Below, piece by piece: positions 11,022 through 23,320 of a stretch of 64,000 nt of DNA (its first letter is position 1; every line of letters starts with the position of its first letter). A program made the position numbers and the translations under genes. The DNA comes from Paraspadella gotoi. Its lineage: Eukaryota; Chaetognatha. The notes below the pieces were generated by a model. That model was not told where the DNA came from and made no database searches. It saw only the letters and a list, made by a program, of their open reading frames with translations. Location: NCBI GenBank assembly GCA_051294375.1, contig CM119263.1:23462762-23526761 (forward strand), in the 5' to 3' direction.

Positions 11022-12338
11022 AAAATTCCCAATTGAATTGGATGAAAATTATTTCTCTTTCAGATCCTGTTCAAAGTTCGAATTTCGTGGCGTCGAAATT
11101 TTAACGAGGAACGCGGAGGCGGGGCTCGAGTTTGGGTAAATGAGGTCAGGACTGGTTTCAATCCAAAACATCGGGAGGTAAGTAATGACTTTGTTAGTTG
11201 ATAGACGATCATTGGGTTCTCTTGTCAAGTGGCTTTGAGAATAAAACCAAAGATGATAATTGTATTATGTGCTAGCGAAGGTCAAGGCTCTGATTCGAAA
11301 TGAACAAAGAAATATTTAGAGGATGATGACGACGACGACAATGACGACGACAACCACGTTGACCAGACGTGAGCTCTCTGGGTCATTTAACTCGACCACC
11401 CAAAACAGATATTGTTTTCAGTTATTGATTTTGCTTGACCTCATTCCTTGTCTAAAACTTTTCTAAAGAAAATATATTTACGATAATATGATTTTTTTAA
11501 TCTTCAGCTAAAGTTCTTATAATTTTTAAGAAAACCTTTTCAATGATTTATAAACTACAAATTTTCTCTACGTTTTAAACTAATGCACATATATATTTAA
11601 AGTCAAATTAGTCGAGATGCGACATGGAAAAAAAAACAACAAAAAACAGCGCCTCTTTCCCCCCCAAAAAAAAAATCTTGAGATTTAGCATCCGACCGAA
11701 ACCCCCGACCATTGACTAAATTATTGATGCCTCTTTCCGAAACTAGGGCACAGAATCAGGGCAAAAAGGGAGGCGCGGAAAAATAAAAACAAGGACGGAA
11801 ACACTCTCAATGAAAATAATAATCTTGGAAAAGTAGGCAATAGGCAATAGGCTAGAAAAAAAAAACCTGAAACATAATAACAATAATCGACCCTGAAAAA
11901 CCTCGATCACCAAAAACGCCTTCCAATTTCGTTAAAAGGGGGCGAAATTGGCGAGTGGCAAATTGCCAGTGGAAACCAAACCACTACTTGACTCATGACA
12001 AAATCGAGGTGAAAAGTGTTTCTCTTCTTTTTATAGAAATTAACCTACTAGGGGTTGCATGCTCCCAATTAATTTACTGATAAAAAGAATTGTTTTGCTA
12101 TGTTTAAAAAGAAACTAGTAAATGGTTAACACCAAAAACGAATGAGAACCAAGGAAGAGCGAATTGCGGATGATTACGAATGGCAAATGGCGAATGGCAA
12201 ATGCCGGGCGGCGATGCCACTATTTCATATGCATAACGGCATCGCGGCCAGCGTCGAAGGTGAACCCATAAATATGCAGCTCCCAATATATTCCTGCGCC
12301 GGGTAGTGGGAGAGAGAGAGAGAGACAGACCCCCGGTC

Positions 12339-12380
<42 letters not shown>

Positions 12381-12595
12381 GGACATGATATGTAATAGCG
12401 TGACGAGGTTTATTTCTCCACTGGGGAGTGATGACTGATAAGAGGGTTAAGATGAAGCGAAAAAAGTCACATTTAAAAAAAAAAGGTTTACTTGCAGAAT
12501 GTCACAATAGTATATAACAATAGAAAGAGAACAATTAGAGCAGAACACTGGATTCTGTAACTTTCGCTATACATACATCCCCATTTCTTTTCTAA
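11020..12595. other. AT-rich intergenic DNA with short repeats
   Basis: No gene seen. It holds a short GAC/GACA run near 11318-11360, a doubled taggcaa motif near 11835-11853, small repeats of the gaatggcaaatgg type near 12175-12205, and GA tracts near 12308-12375. Frames here are short and non-homologous to anything I recognise. Confidence 0.5.
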
Positions 12596-13439
12596 AATAA
12601 AAAAAAGAACCCAATGTTCTGCTCCATATTTGGCATCGCCGGCTCCAGAGGCGCCGCGCGGAGCGTTTGTGGTCGCGGTTGTGCCGATAGGCAATCAATC
12701 GATGGCAGCCGAGCGTTGCATTAATAAATCAGGCAAAAGCCAGACTCAAATGGATTCCACTCGCCCAAATATCTAAGTCAGAAATCCGTGAGAGAGAGAG
12801 AGAGAAAAGAGATAAATAATAGAAGAGATAGAGAGCGAGAAAGAGAGAGAGAGAGCAGAATGAGAGAGAGAGAGAGAGGATAGATGAGAGAGAGAGATGA
12901 GAGAGAGAAGATAGAGATGAGAGGCAAGAGAAGGAGAGAGAGATGATGAGGAAAGGACAGTAGAACGCCGGGATAGGAGATTTCATGGAATCCGGGGTGT
13001 TTATTATTATTTATTGAGCCAAAGATGAAATAGTACCAGTTCAAAATCAGCCCCAATAACAAAATGAATAGAGGAGAACAACCAAATAAAAACGAAAAAA
13101 CGCAAACAAAACAGCAAAGAAACGCAATCTCGCTTACGGCTAATTTAAGGTGAGGCTACCTAAAACAGACGCGAAAGTGGAAGCAGATTCGACTCGCGCA
13201 AGCGTAGGAATTCCCGCGGTCGTGCGTGCGAGTTATAGAGAGGTGGAAGGAAACATGAGCGGTAGGGTAAGCGTGAGGCGGGTTTTAGAATGAGGACGGA
13301 GCAGCGAGTGAAAGAAGAACGGAAGCGCAGGGGAAGAAAGACTGCGTTGATGCTCTGATATTGCGATATTCTCTAACCATCCATACCGACTGGCGCCCTC
13401 GGGATTTCGAATGCATGGTGATTATGATTCTGCGATGGG

Positions 13440-13672
13440 TTGGGGCAGAGAGAGAGAGTACAAGAGAGAGAAGTATGTAATATAGAGTTAAAGGAGAGAA
13501 AAACAGAAGTAAGGAAGAGAGATAGAAAAAGGAAGACAAAAGAAAAGAAAAAAGGGGAGAGAGAAGGAAGGGAGAGCAGAGAGAGAGAATGGGAAAAATC
13601 GAACGCCACGGAAGTCGACTGATGATAGGAGAAAAAAGGGGCAGGGAAATGGAGACGAGCAGAGAGAGAAGA

Positions 13673-13715
<43 letters not shown>

Positions 13716-13785
13716 GAGAGAGAGGAGATGAGATAGAGGTGACCGAGGAGGATGTCAGGGGAATGAAATACAGAGATTACCAAGA
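13440..13785 (+). repeat. GA-rich microsatellite cluster in copy A
   Basis: Interrupted GA tracts with a purer core at about 13676-13735. They surround a conserved non-repeat block of about 55 bp beginning gggaaaaatcgaacgcca. Equivalent clusters are at 15892-16180 and 17932-18200. Confidence 0.9.
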
Positions 13786-14484
13786 TACTAGACTATAGCA
13801 GCTATGACCTGCATTAGAATTAGCGAGCGAATAAAAAAAAAATTAATGGAAATAAATTTTGTGATAATCATACGTTCGTTGTGTAGTAAAAATTTTAGTG
13901 GAATAAATTTCTAAAAAAAGGGAAGCAAAAATGACATACTTTGACGACTTCCTCGTTTTGAGTTTTCAGACAAGAAATGTCGAAAACGGTGTTCTTTTGG
14001 AAGGGGCTCACAATTGTATAGTTTTAATTAACTAAGTTGATATTAAATGACTATATTTTGCAAGAGTATGAAGATGAAATATTATGTCATCTATTTACTA
14101 ATAAATGAAGTTTAAAAACTTAACAATGACAACAACAACGACACCAACTAATAATAAAACAATAAGTCGACAACAGAACGAAAAATACGACGACAAGTCC
14201 TTCTCCTTCTCATATCTGCCGGCAAACTCTTCACGTCCGCCGTGCACCGCCGATCCGCGCCAGCCGCCGCTCTGTCCGCTTTTCGCCAACTGCCGCATGC
14301 CAGTCCTTCTCGAGCACGCCACTTCAACGAAACAATTAACTTTGTCGCAAATTCCATAAAATTTGACGATTTTTAAGAGACAGAGCGCGAATGACACGGC
14401 CGCCCCGAAGAGACGTGCGCCAGCTGAAAAGTCATTCCTTGGAATCGATATCGTTCCTCAAGAAGTCGGATTCCTCTCCTCTTT

Positions 14485-14760
14485 CTCTCCCTCTCTCTCT
14501 CTCCTCTCGATATTCTCCTCTCTCTCTCTCTTCTCTCTCTCTCTCATCCTCTCTCTCTCGTCTCCTTTTCTTCTCCTCTCTCTCCGCTGATGTATTTGCG
14601 CGAACCGACGAGGTCGTTTCCCTCGCGATTTCCCATCGATCGACCTACCACAAAAAACGAGCGTCTCTTCATCTCTCTCTCCTCGTCTCGTCTCTTCTCC
14701 TCTTCTCTCTCATCTCTCTCTCAGTCTCTCTCTCTTCCCTCTCGTCTCCTCTCTCTCATC
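14485..14760 (-). repeat. CT-rich microsatellite clusters in copy A
   Basis: Two interrupted CT tracts (about 14485-14585 and 14668-14760) flank a unique block containing gatcgacctacca. The same layout occurs in copy C at about 18870-18990 and 19075-19155. Confidence 0.85.
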
Positions 14761-15359
14761 TCACTGCCGCGCAACGAAAGTTTCGGTAAACCATTACATC
14801 TTTCTGTTCTCCCTAACGTCGGCGTCCCGCCCGCCATTGGAATGCGAGAACGAGAGTCGATTCATAAGCGAGAAAAGGGGTGAGTCTGGAAGGGGGTGGA
14901 GGGTGGGTCGTGAAGAGTGGTTGAGTAAGTGGTGAAGGAAACGGGGACACTTTAATGGTAAGATGGAGAAGCGGCGTGGAAACGAGGGAGGTGAGATGGG
15001 TTGTGAGTGATAAATTGATTTAAGAGGTAAGGGGCGGGAGCATCTGCGTCGCGCGACCGATGGAGCGATGTCATAACGCAGCGGAAGACGCAACGCGACT
15101 TGATCGCACACCTATTGCAAATTGCATCCGACTCAAAAAAAAAGCTCATAAGCGAACACAAAAGGTAAAATGAATCAAAAAATGTTTTTCGAGTTATTTG
15201 AGTTGCCGCGAAGGACAAGCACCTCGCGGTCGGCAACAAGTCGCAGAGAGAGAGAGAGAGAGAGAGAGCGAAGAGAAGAGGAGAGGAGAACGAGAGAGAG
15301 AAGAGAGAGAGAGAGAGAGAAGAAGAGAGCTCATTGAACCTTTTTTCTTTTTTTCTTAT

Positions 15360-15384
15360 NNNNNNNNNNNNNNNNNNNNNNNNN
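15360..15384. other. 25-N gap
   Basis: Separates copies A and B of the same locus. Sequence restarts in GA repeat and then in the block that lies near 12960 in copy A. Confidence 0.95.
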
Positions 15385-15891
15385 GAGAGAGAGAGAGAGA
15401 GAGAGAGAAAGGAAGTAGACCGCGGGATTATGGATTTTTATGGAATCGGGGTGTTTTTTATTTTTTTTTTAGCCAAAGTGAAAGGTTTAGTCAAAAAGCC
15501 CCAAATAACAAGAATGAATAGAGAGAAAACCAAATCAAACGAAAAACGCAAACAAAAACAAAGAAACGCAATTCTCGTTACGCTAATTAAGGTGAGGCTC
15601 CTAAAAAGAGCGGAAAGTGGAGCGGATCGACGTCGTGCGAAGCGAGGAATTCGCCGGGTCGGGGTCGTCGAGTTAGAGAGGGTAAGGAAACTGAGGGGAG
15701 GGTAAGGTGAGGCGGGTTAGGAATGAGGAGGGAGTGAGGACGCGGAGGCGAAGAAAGAAGCGGAAGCGCAGGGGAAGGAAAGCTCGTTCGATGCTCTGAT
15801 ATTTAGCGATATGTCGTCGCTAACCAATACCAAACGGCGCCCTCGGGATTTCGGATCATGGTGATTATTGATTGCCATCGCGGTTCGGGGG

Positions 15892-15927
<36 letters not shown>

Positions 15928-15973
15928 AGAAAAGAGAGAGAGAGAGAGGAGAAAAAAGAAAAAGAAAAAAGGG

Positions 15974-16011
<38 letters not shown>

Positions 16012-16087
16012 AGAGAGAGAGAGTGGGAAAAATCGAACGCCACCGGAAGTCGATGGATGATAGGAGAAAAAGGGGGGAGGGAAAATG

Positions 16088-16160
<73 letters not shown>

Positions 16161-17170
16161 GAGAGAGAGAGAAAGACCGAGAGAAGTGAATGATACAAAG
16201 ATACCAAGAACTAGACTATAGCTAGCTATAGACCTGCATAGAATTCTAGCGAAAAAAAAAAAAAATAAAATGGGAAATATTTAGTGATAATCATGCTTCG
16301 TTGTGTAAGTAAGAATTAGTGAATAAATTTAAAAAAAGGGAAGCAAAAAATGACATACTTTCTGACTATCCTCTTTTGAGATTTTCAGACAAGAAATGTC
16401 GGAAAATGGTGTTCGGAGGGCTCACATTAATTTTAATTAACAAGTTGAGTTGATTTAAATGATATATATTTCAAGTGAAGATGAAATATATGTCATTCTT
16501 ATTTATCAATAAACAATGAATTTAAAAACTTAACAATGACAACAACAACGACACCAACAATAATAAAACAAAGTCGACAACAGACGAAAAAGAACGACGA
16601 CGTCCTTCTCCTTCTCATTCGCTGCCCAAACTCTTTCACGTTCCGCCGTGCCCGCCCGACCGCCGCCAGTCCGCCGCTCTGTCCGCTCTTTCGGCCAACT
16701 GCCCATGCCAGTCCTTTCGGCCGCCACTTCTAACGAAACAATAAACTTTGTCGCAAATTCCATAAAATTTGACGATTTTTAGCGGAGACGAGGACGGGAA
16801 GTGACGCGGCCCGGGAGTGTGTGAAGGCCCGCGACCGAAGAGATCGTGTAAATGCGTGCGGGCACGCCATGCTTATCGGTTATCGTTGGTTTGCGAAAAT
16901 CGTTTTCATTCCTTGGTATAACATCGATCAATCGTTTCCATTCAAGAAGTGATTCTCACGTCGTCTCGACTATCCTCAGCAACCCCTCATCTTTCTCATC
17001 TCCTCATCTCTCTCGGCTCTCTTCTTCTCTGCTCCCTTCTCTCCCACTATATTCCGACATTTCAGGGATAACTAAAGCTCGTCTCTCCTCTCTCTTCTCA
17101 TCTCGTTAACTCTCTTCTCCTCTCGGTCAGTCATACATCGGCTCATCGTTTCGGCGGTTCTCTCTCTCTC
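15385..17170. repeat. Left locus, copy B
   Basis: A second partial copy of the locus. It corresponds to about 12790-14800 of copy A and about 17340-19000 of copy C. It diverges most near its right end (16800-17170), where it has small insertions absent from A and C before stopping in a CT run at the next gap. Confidence 0.85.
15892..16180 (+). repeat. GA microsatellite cluster in copy B
   Basis: Several nearly pure GA tracts (15892-15925, 15977-16008, 16086-16172) flank the conserved gggaaaaatcgaacgcca block. Confidence 0.92.
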
Positions 17171-17195
17171 NNNNNNNNNNNNNNNNNNNNNNNNN
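17171..17195. other. 25-N gap
   Basis: Separates copies B and C. The sequence after it restarts at the equivalent of 12596 in copy A. Confidence 0.95.
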
Positions 17196-17930
17196 CAAAA
17201 ATAAAAAGAACCCGCAATCCTCCATACATCCCTTCCAACCCCAGGCGTGTTCTCGTCGATACAATCAATTCCACCACGTTCATAATAATCAGCAAAAGCA
17301 ACTCGAATATATCTCACTTTCGGCCCAATATCTAGTCAGAATCCTGAGAACGAGAGAGATGAAGAGAAAGAGAATAGATAAGAAGAGGAAAGAGAGAGAG
17401 AGAGAAGAGAGAAGAGAGAAGAGGAAAGAAGAGAGGAGATTACAAAGAGAAGAGAGAGAGAGGAGAAGAATAGTAACGCGGGATTATGGGATTTTTTATG
17501 GAATCGGGTGTTTTTTTTATTTTTTTTAGGGCCAAAGTGAAAGGTTTAGTCAAAAAGCCCACAAATAACAAGATATGAATAGAGAGAAAACCAAATCAAA
17601 AACGAAAAACGCAAACAAAAACAAAGAAACGCAATTCTCGTTACGTCTAATTAAGGTGAGGCTCCTAAAAAGACGGAAAGTGGAGCGGATCGACGTCGTG
17701 CGACAGCGGGAGATTCGCGGGTCGTCGTCGAGTTAAGAGGGTAAGGAAACTGAGGGGAGGGTAAGGTGAGGCGGGTTAGGAATTGAGGAGGAGACGCGAG
17801 GGAAGAAAGAAGCGGAAGCGCAGGGGAAGGAAACATCGTTCGATGCTCTGATATTCGATATCGTCGCTACCATAATAACGGCGCCTCGGATTTCGGATGC
17901 ATGGTGATTTATGGATCCTCGCGGTTCGGG

Positions 17931-17931
<1 letters not shown>

Positions 17932-17961
<30 letters not shown>

Positions 17962-17975
17962 AGAAGAGCAAGAGA

Positions 17976-18012
<37 letters not shown>

Positions 18013-18092
18013 CAGAGAGAGAGGAGACTGGGAAAAATCGAACGCCACCGGAAGTCGATGGATGATAGGAGAAAAAGGGGGGGGGAAGGAAT

Positions 18093-18183
<91 letters not shown>

Positions 18184-18200
18184 GCAGAGATAGAGGGAGA
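17932..18200 (+). repeat. GA microsatellite cluster in copy C
   Basis: Interrupted GA tracts with purer runs at 17932-17960 and 18089-18184, on either side of the conserved block at about 18029-18072. Confidence 0.92.
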
Positions 18201-18869
18201 ATGAAATACAAGATACCAAGAACTAGACTATAGCTAGCTTATAGACTGCTATAGATTGCTAGCGAAAAAAAAAATTAAATGGGAAATATTATGTGATAAT
18301 CATTTCGTTGTGTAGTAGAATTTAGTGAATAAACTTTTAAAAAAGGGAAGCAAAAAATGACATACTTTCTGACCTCCTCTTTTGAGATTTCAGACAAGAA
18401 ATGTCGGAAAATGGTGTTCGGAGGGGCTCACATAATTTTATTAACAATGTTGAGTTGATTTAAATGATATATTTTCAAGTGAAGATGAAATATATGTCAT
18501 TCTTATTTACTAAACAATGAATTTAAAACTTAACAATGACAACAACAACCGACACCAACTATAATAAAACAAAGTCGACAACGACGAAAAAGACGACGAC
18601 GTCCTTCTCCTTCTCATTCGCTGCCCCAAACTCTTCACGTCCGCCGCCCGCCCGCCGCCAGCCCGCCGCCTGTCCGCCTTTCGCCACTGCCCGCCCGTCC
18701 TTCGCCGCCACTTCTACGAAACAATAAACTTTGTCGCAAATTCCATAAAATTTGACGATTTTTACGGAGACGAGAGCGGAAGTGACGCGGCCCGCCCGAA
18801 GAGACGTAGCGCCGCTGAAAATCGTTTCATTCCTTGGAATCGATATCGTTTCCTCAAGAACTCAGAAGT

Positions 18870-18898
18870 GATTCTCTCCCTCTTTCTCTCTCTTCTCT

Positions 18899-18932
<34 letters not shown>

Positions 18933-19155
18933 CTCTCTCGTCTCATCTCATTTTCTTCTTCTCCCCCTCTTTTTCTTATTCCTCTCTCTCTCATCCGTCT
19001 GCGTAACGACGGGTCGTTTCCTATCGCGATTCCAATGAAATTCGACCTACCCAAGAACGGAAGCGTCTCTTCCTGCTCTCTCTCTCTCTCCTCGCTCTCT
19101 CTCTCTCTGCTCTCTCTCATCTTCTGCTCTCTCTCTGCTCGTCTCTCCTCTCCTC
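18870..19155 (-). repeat. CT-rich clusters in copy C
   Basis: Two CT-rich runs (about 18870-18990 and 19075-19155) enclose a unique block with gacgggtcgtttcc. Leu-Ser-rich frames here are repeat translations. Confidence 0.88.
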
Positions 19156-19648
19156 ACTGTCGCGGCAACGAAGTTTCGGTGAAACCATTGATGTCATTTT
19201 TCTTGTTCTCCCTAACGTCGGCGTCCCGCCGCGCCATTGATGGCGAGAGACGTGAGAGTTCGATTCATAAGCGAGAAAAGGGGGAGTTGGAAGGGGGTGG
19301 AGGTGGGGGTGGAAGAGTGGTTTGGGAGGTGAAGGGGGTGAAGGAAACGGGGACGCTTTAATGGTAAATGGTTTAAAGGGCGTGGAACGAGGGAGGTGAG
19401 ATGGTTGGGTGGGGAGGTAAATGGATTTAGGGTAAGGGGCGGGGTGGAGGCTAGAGTTAGCGCGTCGACGATGGAGGCGTGTCATAACGGAGCGGAAGGC
19501 AACGCGACTTGATCACCTTTGCAATTTGCATCCTAACTCAAAAAAAAAAAAAAAGCGACACAAAAGGTAAAATGAATCAAAAAATGTTTTTCGAGTTATT
19601 TGAGTTGGCCGCGAAGGGAAGCCTCTGCGGTTCGGCGAACAATGTCGC

Positions 19649-19655
19649 AGAGAGA

Positions 19656-19723
<68 letters not shown>
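19649..19723 (+). repeat. (GA)n tract
   Basis: About 75 bp of nearly pure GA with a single GAT interruption. The copy is at 27055-27133. Confidence 0.95.
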
Positions 19724-20535
19724 CTCATTGAACTTTTCTTTCTTTTCTTCTTTTTAATAGTCGTTGCAATAGAAATAGTTTCGAGCTATGATTCGGAGAT
19801 CGAAAAAATCATCGCCAAAAAAGGAAAAAAAAGGAAAAAAAGAAAAGAATTTCCTTTGTTCGATTTCGGTATTGAATTTTTTGGTGGTTTTTAGAGGTTC
19901 CGTACGTAACAGTAATCGTTCACTAGACGACAGTGTGTAAATGAAATTTCACGTAACCGTTAAGATCATTATTTAACGTATGTGTATACTTCTTATTGTA
20001 AGCTCTGGAGTTAAGATTTTTCGGTTATATTTTTGATAAGATATCTTCGTTGATTATTGTCAGAGGTAAGTTGAATTTTGTAAAAACTTTGATTAAAAAA
20101 ATTTTTTTTTTCCTTATTCTCCTCTTCCTTTCTCAACTATATTTCCCGCTCTCGTCTGTTCTAACATTTTTCCCCTCCCTTTTTTTTCTTTGTTATTTTC
20201 AACACCTTCTTAATCTTTTTTTGTCTATAATATATTTTTCATTTTTTCTGCCCCTTCGGTTTTTTTTTTACTTACTTTCTGCCCAATTGTGTTCGTTTTT
20301 TTCCTTTCAGCTAATTTTAATATCATTAACATCAAGAATCTTTTGAAATATAATTGATGCATGCTGGCGATATATTGTTTTTTAGCAAATCAAATTTTTT
20401 AAGCATGCAAATTTTGCAATACAAAAAATAAATAATCTTTCTTATTTTACTTTTTTTAGGCTTTTCCTTTCAATTTTTCGATCATGGTCACGATTCAATT
20501 AATAAATTGATATTCGTAATTAAGAAGAAAAGAAA

Positions 20536-20680
20536 GTTATTTGTTTAACAAACAAACGGTTTTTATTCCAAAAAACGGACATGTTTCGACTAGTTTTTCG
20601 ATCTAAAGCATCACGCGTGAGAAGTCGAAACATGTCCTTTTTTTTTAAATAAAAACCGCGTTGTTTGTAAACAAATAAAC
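20536..20680. mobile_element. Long inverted-repeat element with hammerhead-like core (copy 1)
   Basis: Two arms of about 55 bp are near-perfect reverse complements around a 31-base centre. The left arm runs from 20536 (gttatttgttt) to 20591 (gtttcgact) and the right arm from 20623 (agtcgaaacatgtcc) to 20680 (acaaataaac). Each arm, read outward, has GTCGAAACATGTC, then a T run, then AATAAAAACCG. On the minus strand, 20578-20614 resembles a minimal hammerhead ribozyme of the kind carried by Penelope-like retroelements: a TGATG box, a short stem and GAAACATGTC. In this copy the box reads GTGATG rather than CTGATG. A foldback or MITE remnant without ribozyme activity is the alternative. No coding sequence is attached. 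Confidence 0.5.
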
Positions 20681-21149
20681 TTTGGCTTTCACTTAACTAT
20701 AAAGCGCAACGAAAAAAAGTCCTTAACCATAATATTCATAATTATATTTATATTTTATGTCATGGTTTATGAAAGACTAAACAGAAAACATGGCTTCAAT
20801 GAAACTAAACAAACTATAAAATAATGAGGAAGAGATAATAAAAAAAGAAAAAGGAAAACGAAGAAAGAAAGGAAGAGAGAAAGAGAAAAAAATATACAGA
20901 GTTATAAATTACATTGTGCCTTTTCTTTCATTGTCTTTTTTCATATTTTATTAGTGCTCTGAGACAAAGAGAAAAAGTTTATCATAATGCTGTTTTTGTT
21001 CAACCAATTTTCTCATTATCAAATATAATGTGTACCCTCATCTATCTGAAAATAAAAAGAAAGACGATTCAGTAGCGCCGGAGTAAGGAGAAAATACCAT
21101 TAAAATACTTTAGTTAAGTTCGAATATTAATATTTTAAATTTAAAAATT

Positions 21150-21265
21150 AAATTATAAAATTAACGGCGATTTTAAGGTTAAGCCGTTAAAACGTTAATT
21201 TTAACGGTTAAGGCGAAGTTCCTGGAAAAATTAACGGTTAACTGGAACCAGGCTGTTTTATTCCG
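21150..21265. repeat. TTAACGG palindrome cluster (copy 1)
   Basis: A short AT-rich block with repeated TTAACGG and its complement CCGTTAA in both orientations, able to form small hairpins. It ends in gttttattccgtcc, immediately before a GA tract. The better-preserved copy is at 28560-28700. Confidence 0.65.
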
Positions 21266-21267
21266 TC

Positions 21268-21269
<2 letters not shown>

Positions 21270-21335
<66 letters not shown>

Positions 21336-21351
21336 AGAGAGAAGAGAGAGA
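21270..21351 (+). repeat. (GA)n tract
   Basis: A 64-bp pure GA tract followed by short interrupted GA. The copy is at 28701-28780. Confidence 0.96.
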
Positions 21352-21957
21352 TGAATCAATAAATGGGTTCCGAATGGATGGTCATCCGGTTCGTGCTTTT
21401 GGTCTTTTTCCGGTTCACCACAAATTCTGCTTTTTCAACGATGCGACTGAGGATTTTAAAACTTCATTTCTGTTTGCTTCGAAGCGCGATCGCCTATTCT
21501 TTCAAATTTTTGCTGTCTTTTATAAATTCTTAGGCTTTAAGAGATTTTTTTTAATATATTTTTTCGTCCTCCGTGCGTCTGTAATCTTTCTGATAGTCCT
21601 GTATTATTTTTCATTTTATTTATTTGTATTCTGGACTCCATTTGCGCTTATATTTTTTAAAGAATCTCATATTATTTGAAGAACAAGTTCAAGTAGCGAA
21701 CATTTTTACAATCCTAAACTATTATCATTTCTTGAAAATTAAATTTACAATCTTTTTTTGTCAATTCTAAAGTTATAAAGTATTTATGTAATATCTTTTT
21801 TAACATTTTCTCTGCTGCATATATTTCCATTTATTAATCTTGAATCTGTTTTATTTTTATTTGAAAGAAATGATATTTTTAATATTATCTTAAAATGCAT
21901 TTGTACTATCTTGAAAATGAAAACAGTTTCTCTTATACAAGATTCATTTGCCATTGA
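21352..21957. other. AT-rich spacer
   Basis: A T-rich stretch with an open frame of 101 codons on plus (21374-21679). The copy at 28780 disrupts this frame after about 75 codons, so coding is not supported. The translation is Phe/Leu-rich because of T-richness, not a recognised membrane protein. Confidence 0.5.
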
Positions 21958-22037
21958 GAGAGAGAGAGAGAGCAGAGAGAGAGAGAGAGGAGAGAGAAGA
22001 GAGATGAGAGAGAGAAGAGCCAGAGAGAGAGAGAGAT
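21957..22037 (+). repeat. Interrupted GA tracts
   Basis: Several short GA runs; the copy is at 29390-29490. They are followed by a small inverted repeat around gatcgtgaagtcacggtc. Confidence 0.85.
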
Positions 22038-22379
22038 GATTCCGATCGTGAAGTCACGGTCCGTGGGTATTTCAGGTCGCGATGGTCAGCAAAAGTCGTT
22101 TTCTTGCACAAAAGCTAAAAAAAAAGAAAAAAGAAGAAAGAAAAAAACGTGAAAACCCTTTAATTTTCAGGGTCGTTCGCAAGGGAAATTTACTCTTGCC
22201 TCGCCGTTTCGAGTCAGGAATCGACACCTGCCGTCCGCACATTGCCCACCTCCACGCCCCATACAATGTCTGCGCGCGGAGTAATAACGCGGCGTGAAAA
22301 AATTTCATATCGGCTTCGTCAGCGGAAACTGTCAACCCGATATCTCGGACTGAATTGAGAGCTCATTATTCGCTAATGA

Positions 22380-22680
22380 ACTGTGGCTGAATTGCGCGGA
22401 TTCTTTTTTGTCGGCCGCTGCCGGCGTGCGCGCCGCCACGACCGCGCGAACGCCGCACCGCATTGCGCGGGCAAACGATGAAAATGTGGATAAAAAAAAG
22501 GAACAAAAAAGGAGGAAGAAGGAAGCGGAAAAAAAATGCCAGGTTCATAAACGGAAGCTGGCCGCCGGCCGCTGCGCTCTGGCGCAGTAGCCGGCGCCGC
22601 TAAGCCGCAAGGAATCCGCCACTAAATGAGGTTTGCTCAAAATGACAGGATTTGAGAATCCGGTGCAGTGGTCGTCGCCA
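22380..22680. other. GC-rich CpG block (copy D)
   Basis: A CpG-rich stretch with GCCGC runs, ending in gtggtcgtcgccatgac. The copy is at 29820-30110. It looks like a small CpG island or 5'-UTR-type sequence, but no frame continues from the ATG for more than about 70 codons and no domain is recognisable. Confidence 0.3.
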
Positions 22681-22959
22681 TGACATTAGAGAAAAAAACT
22701 GATGAGCGTACCTTCTCTCGCTCTCTCTCTCTCTCTCTCTTCTCGTCTCTCATCTCTGTCGTCATCATCTCTCTCGGTCGTCCTCTTCTCTCTCTCTTCG
22801 TAACTGATCGGGTTCAACACCTTTTTCGGCTTTTTTCTCCTTCGTACTCCGATTTGCTCGTCGATGGTTTTTAAAAAAACAAAAATAGTTCTCTTCTTTT
22901 TTCCGCGTTTTCGAAACAAGAACCCCGAAAATCTAATCTCCCCCCTACCTTCTTCCATG

Positions 22960-23320
22960 CCTCGCCCTCGGCCCCGCTCCACGTATCGTCGCTTATCGAT
23001 CACGCACTTTCCACGCAAATACGGCGCCGCAGTTCGGAGCCTGCGCCCGGAAAGGGAGCGGCACGCTCCCTAGAAGACCATGCAAGCGATCGGAAGTCAG
23101 GTTCTAAATAAGCGCTACGTGACCAATAACGACGTCGAGCTCGCGCGTGATCGATCGTAGACCCGCGTCTCGACGCATGGGAAGACGAAGATCTCGGTCC
23201 TCGAGTGCTCCCATCGACCAAATGTAGAGATGAGAGAATTCTTCGTCCGAACCCGAAAAGGGAACCACACGATCGGAGTAGGCGGAGAACGCGGACTTTA
23301 AAAGACGATCAAGCATCTGC
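22960..23320. other. CpG-rich conserved block (copy D)
   Basis: A CpG-dense stretch conserved between copies (30400-30700), including gtgaccaataacgacgtcga and tgatcgatcgtagacccgcg. Frames on the minus strand differ between the two copies through indels, so it is more probably regulatory or untranslated sequence than coding. Confidence 0.3.

Larger units (their letters stand above)
12596..15359. repeat. Left locus, copy A
   Basis: Aligns with 17196-19760 and partly with 15385-17170. The shared landmarks occur in order: tctaagtcagaaatcc near 12772, a GA tract, ggaatccggggtg, the caaataacaagaatgaatag-type block, gcgccctcgggatttcg, paired GA tracts flanking a conserved block (gggaaaaatcgaacgcca), ttaacaatgacaacaaca, CT tracts, cctaacgtcggcgtcccg, and a terminal GA tract. 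It ends at a 25-N gap. No coding frame survives in all copies. Confidence 0.85.

Noticed and set aside
15858-16221. Long Arg-Glu/Glu-Arg open frames
   Set aside because: Direct translation of GA microsatellite; the same applies to all Arg-Glu and Leu-Ser frames, for example at 18854-19120, 32164-32398, 38629-39071 and 54045-54399.
20050-20346. Membrane protein-like frame rich in Phe/Leu/Ser
   Set aside because: The sequence is T/C-rich; the frame is not preserved in the second copy near 27480-27770.
21374-21679. 101-codon hydrophobic frame
   Set aside because: The copy at 28780-29007 is frameshifted and shorter; T-rich composition explains the hydrophobicity.
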